Source: Limnochorda pilosa (GTDB lineage Bacteria; Bacillota; Limnochordia; Limnochordales; Limnochordaceae). From it: a DNA stretch of 64,000 nucleotides. The DNA lies in contig NZ_AP014924.1 of assembly GCF_001544015.1 (NCBI RefSeq), positions 3,658,001 through 3,722,000 of the forward strand. The letters are read 5' to 3'. The position numbers were made by a program, and so were the translations under genes. This document shows positions 25,451 to 34,017 of this stretch, piece after piece. Under the pieces are notes generated by a model. It saw only the letters and a program-made list of their open reading frames with translations. It ran no database searches and was not told the DNA's origin. Position 1 is the first letter of the stretch; each line of letters opens with the position of its first letter.

Positions 25451-26961
25451 CCAGGACAGGTGGGGCAAGCACCTGGGCCCGCGCGCTCATGGTCCAGGGG
25501 ACCGGCTCCCACGTAGGCAAGAGCCTCATCGCCGCCGGGCTCTGCCGCATCTTCGCCGAGGACGGCCACCGGGTCGCCCCCTTCAAGGCGCAGAACATGT
25601 CGCTCAACGCCTGGGTGACGCCCGAGGGGGGCGAGATCAGTTGGGCTCAGGCGGTGCAGGCTCGCGCCGCGGGCCTCCCGCCCCACGTCGACATGAACCC
25701 GGTCCTCCTCAAGCCCGTCCGGGACACGGGCTCCCAGGTGGTCCTCCTGGGCGAGGCGGTGGGGACCCTCTCCGCCGTCGAGTACCAGGCGTTCAAGCCC
25801 CGGATCTGGCAGGCGGTCCTGGCGGCCCTGGACCGCCTCCGGGCCGCCCACGAGATCGTCGTCATCGAGGGGGCCGGAAGCCCGGCCGAGGTGAACCTGC
25901 GGGAGGGCGACATCGCCAACATGGCCGTGGCCGAAGCTGCGAACGCCCCCGTCCTCCTGGCGGCGGACATCGACCGGGGCGGGGCGCTGGCCTGGGTGGT
26001 GGGGACCCTGGAGCTGCTCGCGCCCGAAGAGCGGGCCCGGGTGCGGGGGATCCTCATCAACAAGTTCCGGGGGGATCGCTCGCTCCTCCAGCCGGGCCTC
26101 GACTTCCTGGAGGAACGGACGGGCGTACCCGTGCTCGGGGTGATCCCCTACCTCCCCCGGATCGGCCTCCCCGAAGAGGACACCCTCCCCGATGAGCGCC
26201 CGCCCGCCCCCGTGCGGCCGGACACCGTCCACGTCGTGGTGCTCCGGCACCCCCACTTGGCCAACTTCACCGACTTCGACGCCCTGGCCGGGGAGCCGGA
26301 CGTGGCCCTCCGCTTCGTGGGGAACGGGGAGCCGCTGGGCCGCCCCGATGTGGTCGTCCTGCCCGGCTCCAAGACCACCCTGGCCGACCTGGAGCACCTG
26401 AGGGCGCACGGCTACGACGCCGCCATCCACCGCCTCGCGGCGGAGGGGTCGTACGTGGTCGGCCTCTGCGGTGGTTACCAGATGATGGGGCTGGAGGTGG
26501 CCGATCCCCTGGGCGTCGAGGGACCCTCGCGGTCCCTCCCGGGCCTAGGGCTCCTGCCGGTGCGAACGGTTCTCCGCCCCACCAAGCTGACGGCCCTGGC
26601 GCGGGGCGAGTCGCTCCTCCCCGGGATGGAAGGCCCCGTGGAGGGGTACGAGATCCACATGGGCGAGAGCGAGCGGGCAGGAGGCTCCTCCGCCCTCCGC
26701 CTGCAGCGCCGGAACGCTCCGCGCGGCGAGGTCGACGACGGCTGCTGGGCCGGCGACGGCCGCGTCTTCGGTACCTACCTCCACGGTCTCTTCGACCACC
26801 CCGGATTCCGCCGGAGCTTCCTCAACCGGGTACGGGCCGGGAAGGGGCTGCCGACGCTCCCACCGGCCCCGGAGGCGCCGCCCGACGAGCCCTACCGGCG
26901 GCTGGCGCAGGCCCTGCGGGAGAGCGTCGACATCGAGGCCGTCTACCGCCTGATGGGCTGA
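25447..26961 (+). CDS. cbiP: Cobyric acid synthase
   Basis: Glutamine-dependent amidation of adenosylcobyrinic acid a,c-diamide at four positions. The N-terminal P-loop-like GTGSHVGKSLIAAGLCRIF, APFKAQNMSLNAWVT, EGAGSPAEVNLREGDIANM and LAADIDRGGALA are strong signatures. The C-terminal amidotransferase domain has LPGSKTTLADL, the cysteine in VGLCGGYQMMG (about residue 340) and GYEIHMGES, with a late TYLHGLFD. The length of 504 residues is typical. It is the last gene of the riboswitch-controlled operon. Confidence 0.96.
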   Translation: MTRTGGASTWARALMVQGTGSHVGKSLIAAGLCRIFAEDGHRVAPFKAQNMSLNAWVTPEGGEISWAQAVQARAAGLPPHVDMNPVLLKPVRDTGSQVVLLGEAVGTLSAVEYQAFKPRIWQAVLAALDRLRAAHEIVVIEGAGSPAEVNLREGDIANMAVAEAANAPVLLAADIDRGGALAWVVGTLELLAPEERARVRGILINKFRGDRSLLQPGLDFLEERTGVPVLGVIPYLPRIGLPEEDTLPDERPPAPVRPDTVHVVVLRHPHLANFTDFDALAGEPDVALRFVGNGEPLGRPDVVVLPGSKTTLADLEHLRAHGYDAAIHRLAAEGSYVVGLCGGYQMMGLEVADPLGVEGPSRSLPGLGLLPVRTVLRPTKLTALARGESLLPGMEGPVEGYEIHMGESERAGGSSALRLQRRNAPRGEVDDGCWAGDGRVFGTYLHGLFDHPGFRRSFLNRVRAGKGLPTLPPAPEAPPDEPYRRLAQALRESVDIEAVYRLMG

Positions 26962-26979
26962 GTCTCCAGCCGCTTGCCG

Positions 26980-27001
26980 GATCGAGCCGTCGATCGTTTT
27001 T
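26980..27001 (+). terminator. Possible terminator of the cobalamin operon
   Basis: GATCGA and TCGATC (26980-26985, 26990-26995) form a 6-bp stem with a GCCG loop, followed by GTTTTT. The stem is short, so confidence is moderate. Confidence 0.5.
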
Positions 27002-27013
27002 CGTCTCCCGGCG

Positions 27014-27043
27014 TTGACGGAGCGTCTCACGAGGGGTTATCAT
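27014..27043 (+). promoter_or_regulatory. Predicted sigma-A promoter of the Dps-like gene
   Basis: TTGACG at 27014-27019, 18-base spacer, TATCAT at 27038-27043. The AT-rich stretch just downstream (TTATCTATAGAT) stands out in this GC-rich DNA and could hold a metal or peroxide regulator site, but it matches no consensus well enough to name. Confidence 0.6.
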
Positions 27044-27086
27044 TATCTATAGATGTGCAGGATCTCTTGATATCCAATTTCCACAC

Positions 27087-27119
27087 GTGCCGCCGGTACG
27101 TGCACTTCAGCGGCGGCAC
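27087..27119 (+). repeat. Perfect 9-bp hairpin in the leader of the Dps-like gene
   Basis: GTGCCGCCG (27087-27095) and CGGCGGCAC (27111-27119) with a 15-base loop that itself contains GTGCAC. It sits in the leader of about 135 bases between promoter and start. No T-run follows, so it is not a classic terminator. Confidence 0.55.
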
Positions 27120-27186
27120 CCCATGATACCGGTGGCCGTCCGTCCTGCGTCCCGAGATCCGTCGAGTCAAGGAGGTATGTGACAGC

Positions 27187-27810
27187 ATGGCCGACAAGCC
27201 TCATGCGTCCGGTCGCGTTGCTGCTGGTGATGCATCCCAGCGGGTTGGGGTCGAGGTGCTGGAAGCCCGCGGGGTCAACGTCGAGGTGCTCCGAGAGAAG
27301 CTCATCGACGCCATCGGAGCCGAGTTCACCACCTACTACTACTACAGCATCCTCAGGATGTACCTGGCAGGCTACGAGGATTACAAGGAGATCTGCGAGG
27401 ACGCCCGCCTGGAGGACCGATCCCACTTCGAGCTGGTCCTTCCGCGGGTCTACGAGCTGGGCGGCTCCATCCCGCGCGACATCCGTGCGTTCGCCGACCG
27501 GGCCTCCTGCCCCGACGCCTACCTCCCCGACGACCCGTCACCCGTCAACGTGCTCGAGGTGCTGCTGGAAGCCGAGCGCTGTGCCATTCGCACCTGGAGC
27601 GAGATCTGCGACCTGACCGCCGGTGGCAAGGACCCGCGCACCTACGACATGGCCTCCCGCATCCTTCAGGAGGAGATCGAGCACGAGGCGTGGTTCATCG
27701 AGCTGCTGAGCAAGGAGCGCGACGGAGTGATTCGGCCCTCGGGCCACTTCCGGCGCGGTGAGCCGGGGGATGCACCCCACAGCAAGAACCGGCCCTTCTA
27801 CAACCCGTGA
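27187..27810 (+). CDS. Dps-like ferritin-family protein (DPSL type)
   Basis: Ferritin-like four-helix protein. The first helix carries [22 protein letters not shown], and ligand residues follow in EDRSHFE (about residues 79-85) and [15 protein letters not shown] (about 165-179). Two cysteines, in RASCPD and EAERCAIR, match the pair seen in Dps-like 'thioferritin' proteins of anaerobes. These oxidise iron with peroxide, store it and protect DNA. AAGGAGG precedes the ATG. An N-terminal tail of about 35 residues precedes the fold. A ferredoxin gene follows by 7 bp and may provide electrons (inference). Length 207 residues. Confidence 0.85.
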   Translation: MADKPHASGRVAAGDASQRVGVEVLEARGVNVEVLREKLIDAIGAEFTTYYYYSILRMYLAGYEDYKEICEDARLEDRSHFELVLPRVYELGGSIPRDIRAFADRASCPDAYLPDDPSPVNVLEVLLEAERCAIRTWSEICDLTAGGKDPRTYDMASRILQEEIEHEAWFIELLSKERDGVIRPSGHFRRGEPGDAPHSKNRPFYNP

Positions 27811-27817
27811 TCGTTCG

Positions 27818-28174
27818 ATGGCCGGTGCCGAGACCCGGATCACGCCCAGCCATCCGGTGGAGCTGATCACCCCCTCTGGAACACACCGCCTGGAGGTCGC
27901 AGAAGACCAGTTCATCCTGGACCGCGCCCTCCAGGCGGGTCTCGACCTCCCGCACACGTGCCTGCAGGGCTGGTGTACCACGTGCGCCGGGCGCATCCTC
28001 GAAGGGGAAGTCGACCCGAGCGCCGCCCTCCGGTACTACCGCGAGGACCGCGAGGCCGGATACGTGCTGCTCTGTACGGCACGGCCCCGGGGTCCTCTGC
28101 GCATCCAGACCCATCAGAAGGAGGCCCTCCGGGCCAACCGCCGCAAACACCGCCTTCCCGCGCCCAGGGCGTGA
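27818..28174 (+). CDS. 2Fe-2S ferredoxin
   Basis: Plant-type ferredoxin fold with cysteines in TCLQGWCTTCAG (C-x4-C-x2-C, about residues 47-56) and YVLLC (about 88). 118 residues from ATG 27818, which lies 8 bases after the Dps-like stop; a GTG at 27758 inside that gene is in frame but less likely. No strong ribosome site is visible, suggesting translational coupling. The C-terminus is basic (ALRANRRKHR). Probable partner: a nearby oxidoreductase or the Dps-like protein. Confidence 0.85.
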   Translation: MAGAETRITPSHPVELITPSGTHRLEVAEDQFILDRALQAGLDLPHTCLQGWCTTCAGRILEGEVDPSAALRYYREDREAGYVLLCTARPRGPLRIQTHQKEALRANRRKHRLPAPRA

Positions 28175-28221
28175 GTCACCGGCAACGAGGTCTTCGACCC
28201 CGAGGGGGTCAGGAACTGCGA

Positions 28222-29142
28222 TCAGAATCGAACCCGCAGGCTCACGCGGTGGGAGCCGCCCAGGAAGGGATGCGCTTCGTACGCGTAGTCGACGCTGCCG
28301 AGGTCGAGAGCTACGCCCACACCGCCGGTGGGCGTCCAGAGCCCGTCGCGCGTCCAGAACCCCGCCCGGAGGGCCACAAGGTCCAAGCGGACCTCACCGC
28401 CCACCCGGAGGGATCCTCCCCCGAGCGTCGCGCCGTCCGGCGCCGGGGTTGCGTGGGCCGTCAGCGGCTGCTCGTACTCCACCGTTCCCAGCCACCAGGA
28501 TCCCTCGACGGCCAGCGCCAGCGTGGCACTGGAGGCCATGACCACCGGGTCGCCCCCGCCGGGCAAGACGAACCCCGGCAGGTTCCGCACCATGGCCGCC
28601 ACTCGGATCGGGCCGATCTTCGCCATCGCACCGCTGGTGAGGCTGAGGCCCAGGGAACTTGTCTCCCTCAGACCCTGGCGGTACGCCAAGACGCTGGCGC
28701 CCAGCGCCAGCTTCCCGAGGGGCCGACCGAACCCCAGCCAGGTCGCCATCTCGCTGGTACTGAAGGCAGCCAGAGGATCGCCCGCCGCGTCCCGCTCCTC
28801 GGAGGAGACCTGGACGAGCATGAAGGTCGCCCCCACGGTCGGAAGGGCCAGCGAGAGGTGCAGGTTGTTCACCACGCCGAAGTCCCGAGCGTAAAGGCTC
28901 ACCACCTCCCGATCCTCCGCCCAGGCCAGGGCCGCCGGGTTGTAGTAGGCGGCGCTGGCGCCCTCGACGATGGCGGCGTAGGCGCCTCCCATGGCGAGCG
29001 CCCGGCTGTCCGCCCCCGTGGCGGTGCTCGCGCCCGCACCCACCTGGCCCGCGGCGGCAGGTGCAACCACCCAACTCGCCCCCAGCAGAGCGACGGCGAG
29101 GATCCAGGGCCGGGCCCGGGCCGGGGTTCGAGCGAGGCTCAT
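28222..29142 (-). CDS. PorV/UPF0164-like outer-membrane beta-barrel protein
   Basis: 306 residues with a signal peptide (RPWILAVALLGASWVVAPAAAG). Right after the signal comes GADSRALAMGGAYAAIVEG and AAYYNPAALAW, the hallmark N-terminus of PorV/PorQ/UPF0164 barrels. Repeated amphipathic strands follow (LHLSLALPTVGATFMLVQ, WLGTVEYEQPL), ending in a strand that finishes in phenylalanine (HRVSLRVRF). PorV-type proteins act in type IX secretion, where they shuttle cargo. The ATG overlaps the stop of the upstream protease by 4 bases, so the two form an operon. Confidence 0.75.
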   Translation of the reverse strand: MSLARTPARARPWILAVALLGASWVVAPAAAGQVGAGASTATGADSRALAMGGAYAAIVEGASAAYYNPAALAWAEDREVVSLYARDFGVVNNLHLSLALPTVGATFMLVQVSSEERDAAGDPLAAFSTSEMATWLGFGRPLGKLALGASVLAYRQGLRETSSLGLSLTSGAMAKIGPIRVAAMVRNLPGFVLPGGGDPVVMASSATLALAVEGSWWLGTVEYEQPLTAHATPAPDGATLGGGSLRVGGEVRLDLVALRAGFWTRDGLWTPTGGVGVALDLGSVDYAYEAHPFLGGSHRVSLRVRF

Positions 29143-31046
29143 CGCTCGATCACCAGCGTCTGGGGCCGGCTCACCCGCTCGCCCGTCACCAGCACGAAGA
29201 GGTACGTCCCGTTGGCCAGCGGCCGGCCAGCGCCGTCCCTCAGGTCCCACTCGAACATCCCCTGTCCCTCGGGAATCGTCGCCTGGAACACCTCGCGCCC
29301 GCTCACATCGAAGATGCGAAGCTCCTTGGCGCCACCGCCCGCGTCGACGTAGAAGCGGGCCGTGCTGCGGGCTGGGTTGGGGCCCTGCCGAACCGGCTCT
29401 TGGCTCCGCGGGGGCGGCGTCTCTTCGTGCCTGAGCGCGGCGGCCAGGTTCAGCCGGCCGCCCGTGGCCACCCTACCGTTCAGCCCCGGCAGTCGATCCA
29501 CCGACCCCAGGAACATCTCCTTCACGGTGGGGCCCATGCCCCCGCCGGGAGCTCCCGGGAAGGGGGGCGCATCGGGGAACGCAGCCATCAGCAGGGCAGA
29601 GGCACCGGTCACCACGGGCGCGGCCATGGACGTACCGCTCGCGAAGGCGTAGGGCGGCTCGCCCGGGGCGACCCACCCGCGGGGCACCGTGGAGAGGATG
29701 AGGTCTCCCGGCGCGGCCAGGTCGACCGTGTGGGCCCCATAGTTGGAGAAGCTGGAGAGCCGGTCGTTCCAATCCGTGGCCGCCACGGCGATGACGTTGG
29801 GCAGGTCGTAGCTCGCGGGGTACGAGGGCGTCGCGTCGTTGTCGTCGCCCACCCCGTCATCGCCCCCGTTCCCTGCCGCCGCCACGAACAGCAGGCCCGT
29901 CGCCTCGATCGCATCCCGCTCGAAAGTGGAGAACTGCGGGGACCCGTAGCTCGCGTTGATGATGTGCGCGCCGTTGGCGGCCGCGTAGGCGAGGGCCTCG
30001 ATCTCGTCTGCGACGCTGCCTCCCGCCTCGCCTGCGAGGAACTTGGCCGACAGGATCCGTACCCGCCACGCCACACCGGCCACGCCCTCGCCGTTGTCGC
30101 CCTGCGCGCCGATGATCCCTGCCACGTGGGTTCCGTGGAAGTCGTCTCGTGGATCGTCGTAGACGACCCCGTTGCGAGGGTAAGTCGTGAAGTCGCACCC
30201 GTGGACGTCGTCGATGCAGCCGTTCCCGTCGTCGTCGACGCCGGGGAGGCCGCCCGCCTCCGCCGGATTCACCCACAGGTTCGCAACCAGGTCCGGATGA
30301 CCGACGTCGATGCCCGTATCGACCACGGCCACCACGATGTCAGCCGCGTCGGTGATGGTGGACCAGGCTTCGGGGGCGTCGATGTCGGCGTCGGGCGTGC
30401 CGGAGACCTGGGCGCCCGTTGGATCGTAGGCAAAGTCTTGCCCGGCGTTATCCATCGCCCACTGGCGGACGAAGAGGGGGTCGTTGGGTCTCACCCGGGT
30501 CTGCGTCGGATACCGCAGGTAGTTGGGCTCCGCGTAAAGGACGTCGGGGTCCTCGCGAAGGCGCGAGAGTGCATCCTCCACGCCCAGCGCGTCAGGAAGG
30601 CGGACGTGGTAGAGGCGTAGCCGTCCCCCCACCGAGGGGGCCGGCTCGTGACCCCGGGGTAGCTCGAGGACGCGCATCACCTTGGCTCCCAGGGCCTCGA
30701 TCTTTCGAACGGCCACGGCGCGGGGCCCATCGGGCTGGCCGGGCGACGGCCCCGCCGCCCCGTCCGCCTCTTCGCGGAACCGGACCAGCAGCTCGCCCTC
30801 CCGGTACGCGGGCCGCCTTCCCGGAGCGCCGGGCACCCGCAGGACGGGTTGCGGAGTGCTTGCCGGCTCCGGCGCCGGGTGCGCTCCCGCCCGAGCCACG
30901 TCCCCGGGCGGCGCCACGCCCAGCACGAGGGCGAGCACCAGCCAGGGCACGAGAGCCCTGACGGGCCTCGCGCGCGAGAGAAGCGGGTGCGCACCTCGGG
31001 CTCGATGGGCGTCCAAGCATGGCCTTACGAACACGCGTCCGTCCAA
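29139..31046 (-). CDS. Secreted subtilisin-like S8 protease with FlgD-like C-terminal domain
   Basis: 635 residues with a signal segment (ALVPWLVLALVLGVAPPG) and a propeptide-like region (about 70-190, YREGELLVRFREE). The S8 catalytic domain has Asp in VVDTGIDVGHPDL, His in FHGTHVAGIIG, the oxyanion Asn in FVAAAGN and Ser in SGTSMAAPVVTG. The last about 80 residues are a FlgD/T9SS-type Ig-like domain (KELRIFDVSGREVF, WDLRDGAGRPLANGTYLF). Such domains often serve in sorting or anchoring to the outer membrane. TTG at 31046 has GGAGGTG seven bases upstream. Translationally coupled to the PorV-like gene. Confidence 0.88.
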   Translation of the reverse strand: MDGRVFVRPCLDAHRARGAHPLLSRARPVRALVPWLVLALVLGVAPPGDVARAGAHPAPEPASTPQPVLRVPGAPGRRPAYREGELLVRFREEADGAAGPSPGQPDGPRAVAVRKIEALGAKVMRVLELPRGHEPAPSVGGRLRLYHVRLPDALGVEDALSRLREDPDVLYAEPNYLRYPTQTRVRPNDPLFVRQWAMDNAGQDFAYDPTGAQVSGTPDADIDAPEAWSTITDAADIVVAVVDTGIDVGHPDLVANLWVNPAEAGGLPGVDDDGNGCIDDVHGCDFTTYPRNGVVYDDPRDDFHGTHVAGIIGAQGDNGEGVAGVAWRVRILSAKFLAGEAGGSVADEIEALAYAAANGAHIINASYGSPQFSTFERDAIEATGLLFVAAAGNGGDDGVGDDNDATPSYPASYDLPNVIAVAATDWNDRLSSFSNYGAHTVDLAAPGDLILSTVPRGWVAPGEPPYAFASGTSMAAPVVTGASALLMAAFPDAPPFPGAPGGGMGPTVKEMFLGSVDRLPGLNGRVATGGRLNLAAALRHEETPPPRSQEPVRQGPNPARSTARFYVDAGGGAKELRIFDVSGREVFQATIPEGQGMFEWDLRDGAGRPLANGTYLFVLVTGERVSRPQTLVIER

Positions 31047-31479
31047 CGCGCGCCACCTCCTGCCTCAGGATGCCGGTGCGTTCCAAGAAGGTGACGAGAC
31101 CCTGGCGGGCCCGGGGCTCCGAAAGGCCCGGCGCTAACCATTCAGCCTGACGCGAACGCCACCTCGTTACCGCTTCGTGGAAAAGGCGTGCAGCCTGGAT
31201 CCACGAATCCTCGCGGGGTCCACCGAACGGCCGTCCGAGCGGAACGCGGCGACGCCACGTCTGGCCGTCCCGACCGGACCGGCGTTCAAGTGCGGCCCAT
31301 GCGATTCCGATGCGTTGAGGGAGCCCTCTTTTCCCGGGCCCGAAGCCACGCGAGCCCGGTGCGATGCGGAGATGGGACCGATGACTCACGCGCACGGGTC
31401 GGCACGGAGGAATCATTTTCCGCCTCCCAGCCCATACTCCTTGGGTGAACAGACACGGTTCACCAGGGGGTATGTCGCC
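31047..31479. other. Gene-free stretch between the S8 protease and a small gene
   Basis: No convincing coding sequence in either direction; open frames here are shadows of GC-rich DNA. It should hold the minus-strand promoter of the protease, which I cannot place. A perfect 7-bp hairpin (GGTGAAC / GTTCACC, 31444-31464) sits just ahead of the small gene at 31480. Confidence 0.5.
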
Positions 31480-31692
31480 GTGACCCGACGCGAAGAACGG
31501 ACTCCCATGCCGTGGCCCGCCCGCCAGCCTGCCCCGCCGACTTCCGGCGAGGAGGCGCTCCAGGCGGAGCAGGTCCGCCGCGCCATCCAGGTCCTTCGCC
31601 GGGCCCCTCAACTCTCCCACGAAGCGCGCCGGCGCGGGACCCGCGCGCTGGAAGCCGCGTGCGCCCGGCTGTCGCAGCAGCCCCGGGTCTGA
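31480..31692 (+). CDS. Small hypothetical basic protein
   Basis: A 70-residue product from GTG 31480, which has AGGGGG nine bases upstream; ATG 31507 is an alternative. The N-terminal half is proline-rich (MPWPARQPAPPTSG) and the C-terminal half is a charged amphipathic helix (QVRRAIQVLRRAPQLSHEARRRGT). I recognise no family. Evidence for translation is limited to the ribosome site and helix-like composition. Confidence 0.35.
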   Translation: MTRREERTPMPWPARQPAPPTSGEEALQAEQVRRAIQVLRRAPQLSHEARRRGTRALEAACARLSQQPRV

Positions 31693-31731
31693 ATCGGAAC
31701 GACCGGGTACCCTCGAACGGGCGGATGCCCC

Positions 31732-31768
31732 TTGCATGAGCATGCTTCGGCTGGTATGCTTATGCAAA
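31732..31768 (+). promoter_or_regulatory. Promoter embedded in a near-perfect inverted repeat (putative operator)
   Basis: TTGCAT (31732-31737), 17-base spacer, TATGCT (31755-31760). The same stretch is an inverted repeat: TTGCATGAGCATGC (31732-31745) against GTATGCTTATGCAA (31754-31767), 12 of 14 positions complementary, 8-base loop. A repressor bound here would cover the whole promoter. Confidence 0.55.
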
Positions 31769-31794
31769 GGCCTTCACGCGGGGGGCGTTCGCCG

Positions 31795-32001
31795 GTGCGG
31801 TGTCGCTGCGGGGGCGAGCAGACCTTGATCCATCGAGACGTGGTGCGTTCGACCACCACCGGCGAGGAGGTCCGGGTGGGGCATGTCCCCCACCTGATCT
31901 GCACCCGCTGCGGCCGAACCGTGCTCACGCCGGAGATGGATCGCCGGGTCGCAGACGCCGTCGCCTTCGCTGCCGAGCGCGGCGCCACTGTCCTCGCCTG
32001 A
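31795..32001 (+). CDS. YgiT-type zinc-finger protein
   Basis: 68 residues from GTG 31795, beginning directly with the zinc-binding sequence (MRCRCGGEQTLIHRD) and containing a second pair in ICTRCGRTVLTPEM. This is the layout of YgiT/MqsA N-terminal zinc domains, normally antitoxin parts. No partner toxin of the MqsR or DUF4258 type is adjacent and no C-terminal HTH is present. Starting at TTG 31732 would put the promoter inside the gene, so I prefer 31795 (GGGGG upstream). Confidence 0.6.
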   Translation: MRCRCGGEQTLIHRDVVRSTTTGEEVRVGHVPHLICTRCGRTVLTPEMDRRVADAVAFAAERGATVLA

Positions 32002-32028
32002 GGCCGCATCTGCCGAAGGAGACGAGGA

Positions 32029-33984
32029 TCAGCGCGCCACCCCCGTGGGCCCGCCCCGAGCCAGCACGCGCCGGTCGCCCAACCGGCGCGTGAAGCCGAC
32101 CTCGTCCAGGTGCTCCATCAGGGGCACGGCGTACTTGCGGGACGTGTCGATCACATCCCGCAGCTCCCGGACCTCCATCGCTCCGTGCTCGGTGATGTAG
32201 CGCTCCACCAGCTGCATCAACCAGGTCTGCCGCGCGCTGGAGAGCACCAGCCCCTTCGCGGTGCGCACCAGCTCGCCTTGCTCGATCAGGGCGGCCACCA
32301 GCTCGGGGTCGGCCCCCTGATCCACCAGCTCATCGAAGGTGGGCGGCTCGAAGGGATCCCCGTCCAGGCGGGCCAGAAGCGCCGCCCTCGCCCGCTCTTG
32401 CTCGGGCCCGAGCTGGACCTGATGCGTGCTAAGTCGCACGTGGGGCCCCTGGCGAACCACCTTCCCCCGGGCCACCATGCGGTCCAGGATCTGCTGGAAG
32501 AGGTCCTCCTCCATCCCGAGGCCGCTGCGCAGGGTCTCGGCCGGGCAACCGTTTCGCAGGGGGTGGGCCCGGTGGAAGCTCTCCAGGCGTGCCCCGATCT
32601 CGCCCTCGGCCCACTCCCAGTACGCGCGCGACGCCACGTAGCCCGGGAGGACGACTGCCTCCCCTTTCGGATCCAGCGCGTCCAGGATCGGGGCCAAGCG
32701 CTCGTCGCCCAGGGGTACCAGAACCGGAAGCTCGGATCGCCGGATCACGTGATAAGCTGCCAGGAAACGACCGACCAGCGCGCCGACGGGGCTGTCCGCC
32801 AGGGACCGGAGCCAAGCCGGATCCAGGTACTCGGGTGCGCCCGAACCGCCCCGCCTTGCCCCGCGCCAGCTCGCATGAACCGGCCCCAGGCGTAACCGCC
32901 GGCCCCGTACCCGACGCGCGAAGGGCTCCAGCACCCTCCCACCCCCGAGGGTCGCCTGAACCCCCGGATCCCGCAAGATGAACCGGTCGCTCCACTGAAC
33001 GGGAAGGGACCCCTCCACCTCCACCTGCACCAGGCCCGCCTGGCCGGGTTCGAGCACGGCGCCCTCCAGGATCCGCACCCGGGCGTTCCGTTCGGCCGAA
33101 CCCAGGTAGAGGAGGACCTGCGCCAGGTCCTGAAGCGGTGAGCCGGTGGACTCCAGCAGGCGTATCCAGGCGTTGAACCGGTCCGACACCCGGTAGCGGC
33201 CCGGCGCGGCGATGGCCTGACCGCGGGCCACCTCCTCGGGACCCACCCCGGAGAGGTTTACGGCCACACGGGACCCGGGCACTGCCTGGTCACGAGCCTG
33301 CTTGTGTGTCTCCAGGCCCCGGACTCGGGCAACCTTCGACCCCGGTAGCACCTCCACCCGCTGGTCCACGCCCAGGGTGCCACCCTCCAGGGTCCCCGTG
33401 ACCACCGTCCCCGCCCCTCGGATGGTGAAAACCCGATCCACCCAAAGCCTTGCCCGGTCCTCGTCCGGAACGGGCGGCGCCGCGCGAAGCTGGCGGTCCA
33501 GCTCGGCCACCAGCTCCTCCAGACCCTGGCCCGTCACCGCGGAGACGGGGATGATGGGCGCCCCAGCCAGGCTGCTCCGGGCGATGCGCTGGGCGACGTC
33601 GTCGCGCACCAGCTCGAGCCAGTCGGGCTCGACCCGGTCGGCCATGGTCAGCGCCACCACCCCCCTGGAAACGCCCAGGAGGTCGAGGATGGCCAGGTGC
33701 TCTTCGGACTGGGGCATCCACCCGTCGGTGGCGGCCACCACGAAGAGGGTCACGTCGATGCCGCCCACCCCCGCCAGCATGTTGCGCACGAAACGGTGAT
33801 GGCCCGGAACGTCGACGATGCCGGCCTCTTCGCCCGAAGGCATTCGGATCCAGGCGAACCCCAGATCGATGGTCATCCCACGGGCCTTCTCCTCCGCCAG
33901 GCGATCAGGGTCGATGCCCGTGAGCGCCCGGATGAGGGTGGACTTTCCGTGATCGATGTGGCCCGCCGTCCCGATGACGTGCAC
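32029..33984 (-). CDS. selB: Selenocysteine-specific translation elongation factor
   Basis: GTPase that delivers Sec-tRNA to in-frame UGA codons with a SECIS element. The G domain starts at once: GHIDHGKST (G1, about residues 8-16), then DVPGHHRFV (G3). The G4 position reads TMADRVEPD, where TKxD is usual. Beta-barrel domains follow ([15 protein letters not shown]), and the C-terminal third has the winged-helix repeats that bind SECIS RNA ([16 protein letters not shown]). The length of 651 residues is full. GGGAGGGAG precedes the GTG start. It follows selA by 33 bp. Confidence 0.95.
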   Translation of the reverse strand: MHVIGTAGHIDHGKSTLIRALTGIDPDRLAEEKARGMTIDLGFAWIRMPSGEEAGIVDVPGHHRFVRNMLAGVGGIDVTLFVVAATDGWMPQSEEHLAILDLLGVSRGVVALTMADRVEPDWLELVRDDVAQRIARSSLAGAPIIPVSAVTGQGLEELVAELDRQLRAAPPVPDEDRARLWVDRVFTIRGAGTVVTGTLEGGTLGVDQRVEVLPGSKVARVRGLETHKQARDQAVPGSRVAVNLSGVGPEEVARGQAIAAPGRYRVSDRFNAWIRLLESTGSPLQDLAQVLLYLGSAERNARVRILEGAVLEPGQAGLVQVEVEGSLPVQWSDRFILRDPGVQATLGGGRVLEPFARRVRGRRLRLGPVHASWRGARRGGSGAPEYLDPAWLRSLADSPVGALVGRFLAAYHVIRRSELPVLVPLGDERLAPILDALDPKGEAVVLPGYVASRAYWEWAEGEIGARLESFHRAHPLRNGCPAETLRSGLGMEEDLFQQILDRMVARGKVVRQGPHVRLSTHQVQLGPEQERARAALLARLDGDPFEPPTFDELVDQGADPELVAALIEQGELVRTAKGLVLSSARQTWLMQLVERYITEHGAMEVRELRDVIDTSRKYAVPLMEHLDEVGFTRRLGDRRVLARGGPTGVAR

Positions 33985-34017
33985 GGCACCAGCTCCCTCC
34001 CGGTGGCCTTCGCCGCC

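Noticed and set aside
31732-31794. TTG start for the zinc-finger gene at 31732
   Set aside because: This would place the -35/-10 promoter and the inverted repeat inside the gene; the domain begins naturally at 31795.
31047-32028. tRNA-Sec gene near selAB
   Set aside because: I looked for a long acceptor/variable arm with a TCA anticodon beside the operon and found no fold that fits.
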